NCBI RefSeq assembly: GCF_902806685.2 | Contig: NC_048542.1 | Span: 2,464,533 to 2,528,532 of the forward strand | From: Maniola hyperantus | Lineage: Eukaryota > Arthropoda > Insecta > Lepidoptera > Nymphalidae | Direction: 5' to 3' | Length of the DNA stretch: 64,000 nucleotides | Program-made: the position numbers and the translations under genes | In this document: in pieces, positions 47,601 through 56,784 of the stretch | Position numbering within the stretch: position 1 is the stretch's first letter | How the letters are laid out: every line of letters begins with the position of its first letter | Notes under the pieces: generated by a model | The model's input: the letters and a program-made list of their open reading frames with translations, nothing else | Databases searched by the model: none | What the model was told of the DNA's origin: nothing

Positions 47601-50600
47601 GACCTACTATTTTATCAACCTACAGTCTTAAGAATAGCAATAGATACAAGGAATTACGGATAGAGCCTTTTTGCTAAGAATTTTGTACTTATTGCCTAGC
47701 GACCGCCCATTATATTGTTCGCGAAAATAATACGTAAATCCTCTTTATCCCCTATTAAAATAAATAAATAAACTTTTATTTCAGGCATAAGTACACCCAT
47801 AATTGTGTGTTAGTAGGTACAGAAACAATTCCTTAACCTATGTTAGTACCTACTTATTACTAGCTTAAACTTAACTTAACAACTAATTCTACTACTATTA
47901 AAACTAATCCTATTTATAACGCCCGAGGGAGTCTCTTTGCGCCTATGTGCGCACCACTCCAGCACCTCCAGAGAGGGCTGTCCAATTTCATGGACAATGC
48001 GCTGAGGAGAGTGTTGGTACTCCTCAACAGCCTGCTCATCATGGACGCGGTACGCTTGCGCATGATCGCGTAGAAATCATCCACGCGAGCATCCGCAAAC
48101 ATTGTCGACGCACTGCAGTGTGGAGGCTTCCTCAACACCGCCCTCAGCACATTGTTGTATTGAACGCGCAGGGCACTGCACGTATAAAATGACTGGCAGT
48201 AAACCCTAAATAAGGTCAGCTTTACCCGTCCAGTACATCGCACAAATCTGCGGGCCAACATTTTTCCTCGGACCGACAGAGCCCGGCGCTCACGTTCCAT
48301 GTCACTGTCGTCCCTCAGGCTGTCGGTTACTACATGTCCGAGATACTTGAACTCAGTCACTTGCTTCAGGGGATTACCACATTACACTATTACGTGAAAA
48401 TTTCAAAAATCCGGGCTTATTCCTTGTCTACATTATAAAGGGAACAACTATACGTACAACTTTCTAGATTTCGGTTCTGTTCGGGCTGGACGTTGATGAG
48501 TAAGTAAGTGAGTCCGGGTTTTTTAAGGTTCCGAACCCGAAGGGTGCGAATGGGACCCTATCACTAAGCCTCCATTGTCCGTCCGTCTGTCTGTCAGTGG
48601 GCTGTAGCCTGTATCTCATGAACCAAATTAGAGAGTTTAAAGTTTCACATGTGTATTTCTATTGCCGCTATAACAAAAAATAATAAAAATTCCAAAATGG
48701 CCGCCATTTTTTTTTTCAAAAGTAGTTAGTATTTCTTAGTACGGAACCCTTCGTATGCACCTCCGACTGGCACTTGACCGATTTTTATAATTAGTATGAA
48801 GTGTAATTTATAATCTCTAGAATATAGGTGCACAACATAGATATAGGTCAAGCGAACAAAATTTTCACGGTTTTGGAACGAAATAAATCAGCACCACCTC
48901 TGAGATACTAATGAACGACCCGTTTGAAATCCAAACGTCACTGAGGTCGCATTGGTGCTAAGGCACCACTGAGTCGGTGCCATTTTGTTTGTTCAATAGC
49001 CCTGTCCATACGAAGTAATATATAAGTCAATGGTGCACAATTATTATGGCACATTGTAGGTAGGTACAGTCGCAAACGAACTTTATTGGAAATCGTTAGT
49101 TTACACTTTATGGGCGATGGCGGGTGTTGCAACTTGCAATGTATTGACTGAGGGATGACGTCACGTGGAGTAGCCTTCGCTGGACTTGGAAAAACTAGTA
49201 GCGCTACTATGTGAACAAATACCTACACTAGTTACAAGGTTTACAGTAAGCTAGTCTAGTTATCTCACGTTTACACGTATGATATTAGTTTTCACAGTAA
49301 ATATAATAGGTATACAGTGGGATGACGCCCTAAATGTTTACATTCGAACCGGTTTTAAGCCCGGTTTCCACGTAACCGGAGCGAGCTGCGAGAGGAGATA
49401 TTTCCATCATAAAGTTCCTCATAATGTTCTCAAAGGTGTGTGAATCCTGAGCCAGCGTGGCAGACTATTGCCGAAACCCTTTTCACTCTGAGAGGAGATC
49501 CGTGCTCAGCAGTGGGCCGCCGATGAGTTGATCATGATGAAGTGATATAAAATTGGTAGGTACTCGTACTAAAATGTGAACCAGGCAATGTTTCTCCAAC
49601 CGGTAGTTCGTTGTGATAAGCTCATTAAAATAATGCGTTACACATAAACCCTACAATTATAATATCTATCTACTGTATAATGGGTAATATACTAACTATA
49701 GTACGCGACAGGTCGAGATGACAATCGGGGTATAAGGTGGGGGGACGCCCCGCACACTCGCATGTCACCCGCGCTCGCCCGCACCTTGTTAGCGCGGGGG
49801 CTGTGCAGGTGTGCGGGGCGTTCCCATTCCGATTGCCATCTCGACCTGTGGCGTACTATACGTATATATAATGTTAGTAGGTAGGTATTATTCTGAAAGC
49901 TGAGATAGCCTAGTGGCTAGGACGTCCGCCTTCTAATCGGAGATCGGGGGTTCGATCCCGGGCACGCACCTCTAACTTTTCTGAGTTATGTGCGTTTAAA
50001 TTAATTAAATATCACTTGCTTTACCGGTGAAGGAAAACATCGTGAGGAAACCTGCATGCCTGAGAGTTCTCCATAATGTTCTCAAAGGTGTGTGAAGTCT
50101 ACCAATCCGCACATGGCCAGCGTGGTAGACTATGGCCCAAACCCTTCTCAGTCTGAGGGGAGACCCGTGCTCTGTAGTGAGCCGGCGATGGGTTGATCAT
50201 AATGATGAGGTATTATTCACTTTCCTCAAATTGGGACAAAAGCGGGTTATAAAATTGGTAACTTTATGGGTGGGTAATTGGAATTTTCCATCTGAATAAG
50301 GCTTACCGGCCAATTTAAGTTCGAATTTTCCGTCTACCCTCGCCAGTTTAATTTGCCGCGCCTTTGTGTTGCGCAACATCCAGTCTGCCAAGTGCGGCTA
50401 AAAAACTAGACTGAAAGAGCTAAATTGGACAGTCCTACGATAATTAAAGTTAGGTACCTACGTTATACGAGATATTTCTGTAATTAGAGAAGTGAGTAGA
50501 AAGAGTTCTCTTTTCATTGCTTTGACTGACGGATACCTAAAGTCTAACACTGGGCATACATGATCCAGTTTGCCGTCAAGTTTGCAGCGGGCTTGAAGCG

Positions 50601-53600
50601 GCGTCCAGTCTCATCTGATAGTCTCATCTCAGAACTTATAGCCATACACCGTCACATGCACACTGATAACCATACTCCGTCAAGTTTACTGGACGCCGCT
50701 TCAAGTCCGCTGCAAACTTGACGGTAAACTTGATAATGTATGGCCAGCGTAACGCGACTGATGCAGACAATAAGGACGCATTAGGCAATATTACTAGATG
50801 ATGCCCGCGACTTCGTCCGCGTGGAATTAGGTTTTTAAAATCCCGTGGGAACTCTTTAATTTTTCGGGATAAAAAGTAGCATAATATGTCTTTCCCCGGG
50901 ATATAAGCTAACTCTGGACCAAATTTCATCCAAATCGGTTGAACGGTTGGGCCGCGAAAAGCTAGCAGACAGACAGACAGACAGACAGACACACTTTCGC
51001 ATTTATAATATTAGTATTGGTTCAAATATGGTATGTTATACCAATAATAACCAGTCTTAACATAATATTATTTTAAAAGAGGGTAGGTAGTGGAAGATTA
51101 TAATCTAGTTACGTACACAGACAGTTGGTGGTGTTTGTCAAAATATGCAAGCTTTTAGTCTACATCGATCCTTACATCGATGCTAGTATTTAATGAATAT
51201 TAGCATTTAATGGTTATAGTGTCCTGCTTTTCGTTACTATACTATGGTCACTCTATATTTGACATGTTAATTAACGAGATGCAGGTTAACAACCCCACGT
51301 GGAGTTGCGCGTACATAATATGATTTGCAATTAATAATGTGAGCATACAAAGACTACAGCATACCATACAACGCTTATTGTAGGTAGAGGTACTATTCAT
51401 CCATACTAATATATTCATCATGATCAACCCATCACCGGCTCACTACAGAGTACTACTAATATCATGAATGCGAAATTGTGTCTGTCTGTCAGTCTGTCCG
51501 TCCGTTTGTATATCTGCTAGCCTTTCACGGCCCATTCATTCAACCGATTTTGACAAAATTTGGTACAGCGATAGCTTGCATCCCGGAGAAGGACATAGAC
51601 TACTTTTTATGTCGGAAAACCAAAGAGTTTCCACGGGATTATTAAAAACCTAAAACCACGCGGACGCAGTCTCAGGCATCATCTAGTTGTTAATATTATA
51701 TCAGCGTCCTTTGTACTCTAGTTACCTATTTACTCGTACGTAAAAATGTTCAAAGTAAACTCATAATCGGCTTTTGCATAAAGCTATTAGATACGGAAGA
51801 CTCGCGAAACGCGTATCGTAAGCTTATTACAAGCACCTTGGAAGTTCTCTCAAGGGACTCGTTCTGTTGAGTGGAATTGACATAGGGTTGGAAAAGTAAG
51901 GTGGCAAGGCAAGGAATTAATTTAAGTAGTGGAGACAAAAAAAATTATAGCCCGACTTGACGGGGTCCAAAACATCACAACCAAAATTTTACACACTGAA
52001 GTTTGTAAAATTTTACCTTTCAAAATGAAATCGGTTGATATCGGATAGGCCGTGAAAGGCTAACAGACAGACAGACACACTTTCGCATTTATAATATTGT
52101 TATGGAGTATGGATATGGATTATTGTGTAAATAAAAAAAGAAGACATACGCGTCTTCAGTAAAGACTTTGGAATTGTCCGAGATAACGGGTATAAAGTCC
52201 CGCAAATTGGTAATGCGCGTGGCTGCCGTTTTAATGACGTCATTTCGATGGTAATGAGACATGGTTCCAGCGCAATTTGCGGGACTTATAATAAAGGATT
52301 CACAGTTGAGAAACCAGATAGGTTAGAATAGCTTTAGGTTTTAAGCTCATTTCACACTATGGGATATAAATTATATTGTAGTCCGGTCCAAATAGACATT
52401 CAGACTCAGATAATATAATTTATATCCCGTAGTGTTAAATAAGCTTCATTTTGTGACGTGTTTGAGAACAAGTAAATCGTTTGAAATTAAAAGTAACAAG
52501 CACTCACTTGCAATGGCTTCATGTTGGCAAAAAATCAAAATTCCCAAGCACTCAACACAATTTATGACAATACAATACTCAATCAATATACACTGACCTA
52601 CTGTTGGTCGCGCTTTGCCCAACGGAACTGAACTGTTGCACTATTCATGCGACAGCGTAGTTGGACCACGATGACTTTGCATAACGGTTCGAAATGTGAC
52701 GGTAGACAAAAAAAGATTGCAACAACCGAAGTTTTTTTGTATTGTCACTTGAAAAACGAAGTTCGATCAAATATATTCAAAAGAAATAGCACGAAAGAAA
52801 AGAGTTGAACCACCAGCCAACCAGAACGAGTGGTTTTTTCCGCAGTTAAACAACTTGAACTTACTATTAATGTACTAAGGTCCCGGTAGCATCACAGGTT
52901 ACGTTACGGATTAAACTTTGACCGCCAATATACTTAAGTTAGTAATATATTAAGCTGTGATAGCCTAGTGGTTAGGACGTCCGCCTTCTAATCGGAGGTC
53001 GGGGGTTCGATCCCGGGCACGCACCTCTAACTTTTCGGAGTTATGTGCGTTTTAAGTAATTAAATATCACTTGCTTTAACGGTGAAGGAAAACATCGTGA
53101 GGAAACCTGCATGCCTGAAAGTTCTTCATAATGTTCTCAAAGGTGTGTGAAGTCTACCAATCCGCACATGGCCAGCGTGGTAGACTATGGCCAAACCCTT
53201 CTCACTCTGAGAGGAGACCTGTGCTCTGCAGTGAGCCGGCGATGGGTTGATCATGCATGCAGTAATATATAAGTTCCATTCCGCGAGTCATTAATCATAC
53301 GTCCATGAGGAAGGATGCTGAGACTAGTCGAACTTGTTGCCGCCATACGTATTAGGCTCCTGCTTCCGTCGCTCTCTCATCATTACTGAGCGTCGTGACT
53401 CTTCGTTTCTGACAACACCCTCTTGATTTTTTGCCAACCTCCCTGGCGCAGTGGTAAGCACTATGGCGTTGTCTCTGGCCGTGGCTAGATACCGTCCTAC
53501 CGGCAAAGCCGTACCTCCAAGCGATTTAGCGTTCCGGTACGATGTCGTGTAGAAACCGATCAAGGATATATATGGCTTTAATGAAACTGCCGTACCCCTT

Positions 53601-56600
53601 CCTAATTAGCCCGCTTCCTTCTTAGACATCAACATCACTTACTTACCATTAGGTGATATCGCAGTCAAGGGCTAACTTGTATCAGAATAAAAAATAAAAT
53701 GATAATATTTCTCCGCCGAGTAATAAGCACAGTAGGTAGATGTCAAGTCAAGTGCTTCCTTCACGGTCCCTCTAACGTCTTGAGCTACGTCTGCGTGGCC
53801 TTCTATGCATGTCGCATCTGTCTGGCTAAGTTGCATGACGCCATCAAGCGGTGTCATACAAACCTGACAGTGTATGGCTTCATATATGCATGACGTCATG
53901 CAAACTTGACCGGTAAACAGTAAACTGTTAATCGTGTTGGCTAATGGCTAGTGTAAGCATGAGCTTTACTATGTTTGTGACATCTTTCCTGGATATGTAA
54001 CCGAAGTACTGAACTCTTTAAAGGACTCTTTAGATACCTATATCGGCACCGACGCAGCTACGCTAGAGCTGAGATCACCTATCTTACAAAGTTGTCGCTC
54101 GGCGCCAATATTAAGAGATTTTGCAATGAAAACTTGTTTCAATAACGCAATTAGATGACGTAACGTTACGTCCGTGGCAACTGGCAGGGCACATTCTTAC
54201 GTTTTTGTTTGTCGTAAAAGTACAGCTAAGTGAGAGCAACTGGTAGGTATTATTTTCCACACCACATAAACAACCATGAGCAGTAATATATTAAAGTTGT
54301 TGATTATATTATAACTATTATAAGTAACTACCTGCTTAGCACGCACAGGGTATGCTTAAGTTCCTATGTGTTTATGACCTATGTAACTTATCAATCAATA
54401 ACAGATCAATAAAGTGCATAAGTATCTTTTATCAGTACCCTTATTATAAATGGGAAAGTGTGTTTGTTTGTTGGTTTGTCCTTCAATCACGTCACAACGG
54501 TGCAACGGATTAACGTGATTTTTTGCATGAGTATAGATAAAGACCTGAAGAGTGACATAGGGTACTTTTTATCCCGGAAAATCAAAGAGTTCCAACTGGA
54601 TTTAAAAAAAAAACGAATTCCACGCGGACAACGTCGCGGGCATCAGCTAGTGCACGCATATTCTCGTAATGCAAAGATTAAGGATAAGTTTAGGCTGGTA
54701 TCCCTAATCTACTTTGTTACTCTAATGCGGCAAGTCTAAATAAGGTATGTAAGTACATATCATTAATTTCTACATGAATGAGAATTTTCTTCACAAAGTT
54801 TATACAGACATGGTTAGTTATCACTTACTGGCAAAGCCATGCCGCCAAGTGATGAGTGTTGGCTGAGGCATGTATAAGTACCTAGTATATCACATAGCTG
54901 TGATAGCCTAGTGGTTAGGACATCCGCCTTCTGATCGGAGGTAGGGGGTTCGATCCCGGGCACGCACGTCTAACTTTTCGGAGTTATGTGCGTTTTAAGT
55001 AATTAAATATCACTTGCTTTAACGGTGAAGGAAAACATCGTGAGGAAACCGGCTTGCCTAAGAATTCTCCATAATGTTCTCAAAGGTGTGTGAAGTCTAC
55101 CAATCCGCACATGGCCAGCGTGGTAGACTATGGCCAAAACCTTTCTCTCTGAGAGGAGACCTGTGCTCTGTAGTGAGCCGGAGATGAGTTGATCATGATG
55201 ATGATGTGGCAGAGTACAAGTCATAAGGGTTATTTGAATAAACAATTTACATAGCATGTCAATTAGTTATCTTAAAATGTAAAATTATTCTACATAGTTA
55301 GGTGTAATGTTGTACTATTTGTGTAGGTACATATTATGAAGTTATCAATGTAAACTTGCAGAGATAAATTCCTCCCTGCATGCTCTCATGTCGTGCAGCG
55401 AGTAACATATTATTTTAGCACCATTTTCTTTATTTTATTATTTTATTTGGAAAACCAACAGCTTAAATTAACATATTATAATCTTAAAAATTAAATAACT
55501 AGAAGCTAATAATAGGTTCTCACAGGTAGAAATTTTTAATGTGTACTAGAACTAAAAATCCCCCATGAATTCGTCCATGTGGTAACTTCACTTTAAAAAT
55601 CCTGTGTGAACTCTATTATTTTCTGGGATAAAAACTAGCCTATATATCTTTGTTCAAGATACTAGCTACGTCTGCACAAAATGGATTGTGCCTGCAACTT
55701 TATCTATAATGGTGATGGATTTAGGTTTTTAAAAATCCAGTGAGAACTCTTTAATTTTCCAGGACAAGAACTAGTTTATGTCCCGTCCCCAGGATGCAGG
55801 CTACCTCTGCACCAAACTTTACCAAAATTGGTTAAATGGATGGACCATGAAAAGCTAGTAAACAGACATATAGATACACTTTCGCATTTGTAGTATTAGT
55901 ATGGATATGGATTTCACTTTTTTGGTAGGACTTTATAGTGATACCATCATCATCATCATCATCAACCGATAGATGTCCACTGCTGGACATAGGTCTCTTG
56001 TAGGGACTTCCACACGCCACAGTCTTGCTCCACCTGAATCAAGCAGCTCCCTGCGACTCGTCTGATGTTTTGACTCGTCCACCTAGTGGGGGTCTTCCAA
56101 AGCTGCATCTTCCCTTGCAAGGTCACCATTCCAGCACCTTGGGACCTCAATTTCTATCGGTTTTCCGAACTATGTACATTACCCATTGCCACTTCTGCTG
56201 CTCAACCCGTTGAGCTATGTCGTTTACTTTAGTTCTCCTTTGACAGATTGGACCTACCCAACTGGATTGTGTTCTAGGTATATACTCATCTACAATTTCG
56301 AGTATAAGGATGTGGTCTCATGTTATTGCATAGTAATGCTAATCATTTCTTTATTACTAAACAGACATGCATTAGATGTAATCTGTCTTTACATATTTAC
56401 CTACTTAGAAATTACTAGCAGCTACTTACCTACTGTTCTGGCACTGAGGCAATTTTCTTTCATGAAGTTATACTTTTCATGAAAAGTACACAAATAAAAA
56501 CATTTCGTTTTTAACTGTACTTAGAAACAGATAGGGTAGTTACAGAAACAAACAAGCAGACAAATATTTGGATAACAAATTAGCAACAACAATAGGTACC

Positions 56601-56784
56601 TCTCAAAAGCTATTTAGATTTAAAAACAAATAATTATTATATTCGCACTCACTTCTGATAACAAAGGAGCCCTATCTAAATGCTCCGAAGATGCGAAGGC
56701 TGACTCGAAATACGCCCCTCGACTCCGAGACTCGTATCTGGACCCTCCTTCATCCCACATTCGAGCTTCAAGTTCATCAGACAT
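34324..56784 (-). CDS. Vesicular zinc transporter, SLC30A (ZnT2/3/4/8 clade, like fly ZnT35C)
   Basis: Minus-strand exons are 56784-56653 or 52522-52508 (alternative first coding exons), then 43383-43255, 42116-41954, 39714-39523, 38932-38758, 38172-38079, 37737-37613, 35372-35257 and 34472-34324. All junctions and phases fit, giving 424 or 385 aa. CDF proteins export cytosolic Zn2+ into vesicles by H+ antiport as dimers. The two HxxxD zinc sites are intact: SDAAHMLSD in TM2 (H108, D112) and HVIGD in TM5 (H274, D278). The loop between TM4 and TM5 is long and His-rich (HYHSHGG, CSHAHSE; residues about 206-262). The C-terminal domain has the family's GVRHVHSVHAWAL segment and ends HCMASCVDC, resembling the CxxC tail of ZnT2. 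Clade is clear; orthology to one fly ZnT is not proved. Confidence 0.95.
35493..35640. mobile_element. Palindromic element, AAATACCTACTT..TCCCACTTCGAC family
   Basis: CTTGAAGC..AATACCTACTT pairs with AAGTAGGTATT, and ATCCCACTTCGACT with AGTTGAAGTGGGAT. A related element, GCTATCCCACTTCGACTGCC..AAGTCGAAGTAGGATAGC, is at 59572-59682. It lies in a ZnT intron. Confidence 0.7.
35690..35938. repeat. (GT)n-rich microsatellite block
   Basis: Several (GT)5-10 runs are separated by GCGTGTGGC, ATTCATTAT and similar interruptions. The minus-strand frame through it reads only His/Thr repeats. Confidence 0.9.
36859..37014. mobile_element. GC-rich palindromic MITE, family A copy 3
   Basis: CCGCGACAGGTTGAGATGGCAATC pairs with GATTGCCATTTCGACCTGTCGCG. 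It lies in a ZnT intron. Confidence 0.88.
37090..37415. repeat. Tandem duplication of a 160-170 bp unit in a ZnT intron
   Basis: Unit 1 (37095-37260) and unit 2 (37261-37415) both run CTCGACCTTATTGACGGTTATG, through TGTCAATAAGGTCG, then a TTGCACCCATTT..CTGCTTGCGCCTCA stretch. Each unit is itself a small fold-back, because CGACCTTATTGAC pairs with GTCAATAAGGTCG. Confidence 0.9.
38240..38395. mobile_element. Palindromic MITE, family B copy 4
   Basis: A full-length copy 68 bp from ZnT exon 38079-38172. The next copy (38555-38700) lies 160 bp further on. Confidence 0.88.
38555..38700. mobile_element. Palindromic MITE, family B copy 5
   Basis: It is more diverged than copy 4: the right arm has lost AGTCAGAGTGC before CTCTATAGAT. 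It ends 58 bp from the ZnT exon at 38758. Confidence 0.85.
38951..39172 (+). mobile_element. LEP1-like Helitron element
   Basis: It runs from CATACTAATATTATTATAAATG to CGCGGGCAATGTCTAGT. It starts 19 bp from the edge of ZnT exon 38758-38932, inside that intron's pyrimidine-tract side. Confidence 0.88.
39187..39360. mobile_element. Palindromic MITE, single copy
   Basis: TTTAAAGGTCTCGGCATACG..GTAACGTGCACGGGA pairs with CCCGTGGCACGTTAC..GCCGAGGCCTTTAAA. Confidence 0.8.
39775..39965 (+). mobile_element. Helitron-like element (CAACGCACAGCTC type), 3' truncated
   Basis: It runs from ATATAAAAGGATTGACTGG to GTGCAGTCCACGCGG and lacks the CTAGT end. It is followed by AT-rich intron. Confidence 0.8.
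40285..40475 (+). mobile_element. Helitron-like element (CGAAGTTCGCC type)
   Basis: It runs from TATATATAAAAATGAATCGC to GTACGAAGTTCGCCGGGGCAGCTAGT. A truncated CAACGCACAGCTC/LEP1 hybrid element follows directly (40480-40680). Confidence 0.8.
40706..40860. mobile_element. Family E element, solitary copy
   Basis: GCCTCGATCGCAATCACCTCTGATTGG through GCCAATCACAACAATTG to GATTGATACAGGTCTTACG matches the 17.4 kb and 28.1 kb copies. Confidence 0.75.
40895..41058. mobile_element. Palindromic MITE, single copy
   Basis: CTATATACAGTGCGACAAGGCT pairs with AGCCTTGTCGCACTGTAGTATAG, with a unique centre of about 120 bp. Confidence 0.75.
41619..41672. repeat. (TC)n(AC)n compound microsatellite
   Basis: About six TC units are followed by more than 20 AC units with two interruptions. 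It is inserted in or adjacent to the LINE fragment at 41680-41888. Confidence 0.9.
41680..41888 (-). pseudogene. LINE reverse transcriptase C-terminal fragment (RTE-like)
   Basis: The minus strand reads EIRRRTKLIDIVKRIAKLKW, then QWAGRIVDRRW and LEWRLRTRRTPLGG, the typical last part of an RTE-type ORF. It is disrupted and without the catalytic domain. Three related fragments are in the window. Confidence 0.75.
42850..43040 (-). mobile_element. Repeat family G copy, reversed
   Basis: GGGTATTATATGAAAGGGCTTCACTTGTG through GTACGGAACCCTCAGTGCGCGAGTC to CACTTGGCCGGTTTTTTT is the reverse of the first half of the 46862 copy. Confidence 0.8.
43441..43608. mobile_element. GC-rich palindromic MITE, family A copy 4
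   Basis: ACGCGATAGGTCGAAATGGC pairs with GCCATCTCGACCAGTCGCGT. The centre carries a run of 13 C (43557-43569). Confidence 0.85.
43690..43885 (-). pseudogene. LINE reverse transcriptase C-terminal fragment (RTE-like)
   Basis: The minus strand reads NEEIRRRTRVIDTAQRVAKL, then a short interval and WDPKVFEWRYKKG. It is a dead fragment of the same family as 41680-41888. Confidence 0.75.
44330..44515 (+). mobile_element. Helitron-like element (CGAAGTTCGCC type)
   Basis: It runs from AATATATGAAAATGAATCAC to AACGAAGTTCGCCAGGGCC..GGCAGCTAGT. Confidence 0.8.
44546..44761 (+). mobile_element. LEP1-like Helitron element
   Basis: CCTTATTATAAATGCGAAAGTGTG through CAATCACGTCGCAACGG and TTTATCCCGAAAAATCAAAG to GTCGCGGGCATCAGCTAGT. 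It is close to the 54434-54655 copy. Confidence 0.88.
45629..45727. mobile_element. Near-perfect hairpin element inserted in a LEP1-like copy
   Basis: The arms of about 38 bp (CTGCCGTGTAAATACAAAAC..CTTAGACAAAACC) are inverted copies of each other, with a loop of about 20 bp. The host sequence GCGAAAGTGTGTTTGTTTGTT on the left and GTTGGTTTGTTGATTTGTC on the right is the TG-rich head of a LEP1-like element. Confidence 0.85.
46091..46400 (+). mobile_element. tRNA-headed SINE, family S1, full length
   Basis: The pol III A box lies in TAGCCTAGTGGTTAGGACG and the B box in TTCGATCCCGGGC. The body has ACGGTGAAGGGAAACATCG and the 3' end GCGATGGGTTGATCATGA. It resembles the Metulj type described from butterflies, though I cannot align to confirm that. 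It is a pol III relic, not a tRNA gene. Confidence 0.85.
46862..47295 (+). mobile_element. Repeat family G, longest copy
   Basis: It starts AAAAACCGGCCAAGGGCGAGTC and ends TTTTGAGGTACGGAACCCTAAAAA. It contains (ACAG)n near 47220. No coding capacity is seen. Confidence 0.85.
47755..48362 (-). pseudogene. Non-LTR retrotransposon reverse transcriptase, C-terminal fragment
   Basis: The minus strand starts TEFKYLGHVVTDSLRDD and continues KMLARRFVRCTGRVKLTLF, then ALRVQYNNVLRAVLRKPPH and a CWSGAHIGAKRL tail. The frame is open for 148 codons but begins after the catalytic palm motifs. The 3' tail is an (AATA)n run at 47755-47775. It is a 5'-truncated dead copy from a different LINE clade than the EIRRRTK fragments. 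Confidence 0.8.
48517..48787 (-). mobile_element. Diverged repeat family G relative
   Basis: GGTTCCGAACCCGAAGGGTGCG..GTCCGTCCGTCTGTCTGTCAG to GTACGGAACCCTTCGTATGC..CACTTGACCG carries the family ends but a different interior containing AAAATGGCCGCCATTTT. Confidence 0.6.
49697..49860. mobile_element. GC-rich palindromic MITE, family A copy 5
   Basis: TATAGTACGCGACAGGTCGAG pairs with CTCGACCTGTGGCGTACTATA. It is the best-preserved copy in the window. Confidence 0.9.
49892..50208 (+). mobile_element. SINE family S1, full length
   Basis: The head AGATAGCCTAGTGGCTAGGACG, B box GGGGGTTCGATCCCGGGC and 3' end CGATGGGTTGATCATAATGATGA are present. A 5'-truncated S1 copy lies at 49408-49540. Confidence 0.88.
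50540..50760. mobile_element. Palindromic MITE (TTGCCGTCAAGTTTGCAGC type)
   Basis: GTTTGCCGTCAAGTTTGCAGCGGGCTTGAAGCGGCGTCCAG pairs in its outer 40 bp with CTGGACGCCGCTTCAAGTCCGC..AACTTGACGG. A weak relative is at 53735-53960. Confidence 0.8.
50797..51017 (-). mobile_element. LEP1-like Helitron element, reversed
   Basis: ACTAGATGATGCCCGCGACTTCGTCC through CCGGGATATAAGC to (GACA)n CACTTTCGCATTTATAATATTAGT. The 118-codon minus frame over it is not a gene. Confidence 0.9.
51462..51688 (+). mobile_element. LEP1-like Helitron element
   Basis: TACTAATATCATGAATGCG to CGGACGCAGTCTCAGGCATCATCTAGT. A small S1 SINE fragment (51415-51455) separates a duplicate start CATACTAATAT at 51402. Confidence 0.85.
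52190..52291. mobile_element. Palindromic MITE, family D copy 2 (internally deleted)
   Basis: GTATAAAGTCCCGCAAATTG to GCAATTTGCGGGACTTATA. About 60 bp of the centre is missing relative to 59686-59841. Confidence 0.8.
52335..52445. mobile_element. Short palindromic element
   Basis: AAGCTCATTTCACACTATGGGATATAAATTATATT pairs with AATATAATTTATATCCCGTAGTGTTAAATAAGCTT. It lies 60 bp downstream of the short ZnT first exon on the minus strand. Confidence 0.75.
52508..52522 (-). CDS. Zinc transporter, alternative first coding exon (short isoform)
   Basis: It holds ATG plus four codons (MKPLQ), then the donor GTGAGT. The phase is 0, so it joins 43383 in frame and yields a 385 aa form without the 44-residue acidic tail. 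The 200 bp upstream (52.53-52.75 kb) is free of recognised repeats and would hold the 5' UTR and promoter. If an ATG alone were coincidental this exon could be 5' UTR only. Confidence 0.6.
52952..53260 (+). mobile_element. SINE family S1, full length
   Basis: AGCTGTGATAGCCTAGTGG, GGGGGTTCGATCCCGGGC, ACGGTGAAGGAAAACATCG and GATGGGTTGATCATGC are present. Best consensus-like copy, lying about 430 bp upstream of the short ZnT first exon. Confidence 0.9.
53435..53690 (+). mobile_element. tRNA-headed SINE family S2
   Basis: CCTCCCTGGCGCAGTGGTAAGC is the A-box region; the B-box part is missing. The body runs ACCGGCAAAGCCGTACCTCC to GATATCGCAGTCAAGGGCTAA. Confidence 0.75.
54434..54655 (+). mobile_element. 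LEP1-like Helitron element
   Basis: TACCCTTATTATAAATGGG to GTCGCGGGCATCAGCTAGT. Confidence 0.88.
54895..55210 (+). mobile_element. SINE family S1, full length
   Basis: AGCTGTGATAGCCTAGTGG to GAGATGAGTTGATCATGATG, with an intact B box (GGGTTCGATCCCGGG). Confidence 0.88.
55560..55905 (-). mobile_element. Two overlapping, eroded LEP1-like elements, reversed
   Basis: Two rounds of the AATTCGTCC..AAAAATCC..GAACTCT..TTTTC..GGA-AAAA-CTAG order occur (55560-55680 and 55690-55905). The second ends ACACTTTCGCATTTGTAGTATTAG. Confidence 0.7.
55935..56260 (-). pseudogene. LINE reverse transcriptase C-terminal fragment (RTE-like), with 3' end
   Basis: The minus strand includes NIRRVAGSCLIQVEQDCGVW and ETYVQQWTSIG, then CACTGCTGGAC-type 3' end and (ATC)n at 55945-55965. 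Upstream, RRTKVNDIAQRV-like sequence is in another frame, so there is at least one frameshift. Confidence 0.8.
56653..56784 (-). CDS. Zinc transporter, alternative first coding exon (long isoform)
   Basis: It encodes 44 residues from ATG at 56784 to GAA, then the GTGAGT donor. The phase is 0, like the downstream exon at 43383. The tail is rich in Glu/Arg/Ser and ends HLDRAPLLSE, in which DRAPLL fits the acidic dileucine pattern [DE]xxxL[LI] that binds AP adaptors. Cytosolic N-terminal tails with such signals direct several ZnTs to endolysosomal or secretory vesicles. Open frame, composition and phase support it; no transcript evidence. Confidence 0.75.

Larger units (their letters stand above)
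43384..52507 (-). other. Large first intron of the zinc transporter
   Basis: Nine kilobases hold repeats almost end to end: family A copies, LINE stubs, Helitron-like elements, S1 SINEs at 46.1 and 49.9 kb, an S2 SINE and family G copies. Stretches without a recognised repeat are 43.9-44.3, 44.8-45.55, 46.4-46.85, 47.3-47.75, 48.8-49.4 and 51.7-51.95 kb. I see no exon-like frames there. Confidence 0.6.

Noticed and set aside
47914..48360. Intact 148-codon gene
   Set aside because: It is the C-terminal end of a non-LTR reverse transcriptase, without start or catalytic domain and with an AATA tail.
50636..50992. 118-codon minus-strand frame
   Set aside because: Covers a reversed LEP1-like element and part of a MITE; such frames recur in most copies of the element.
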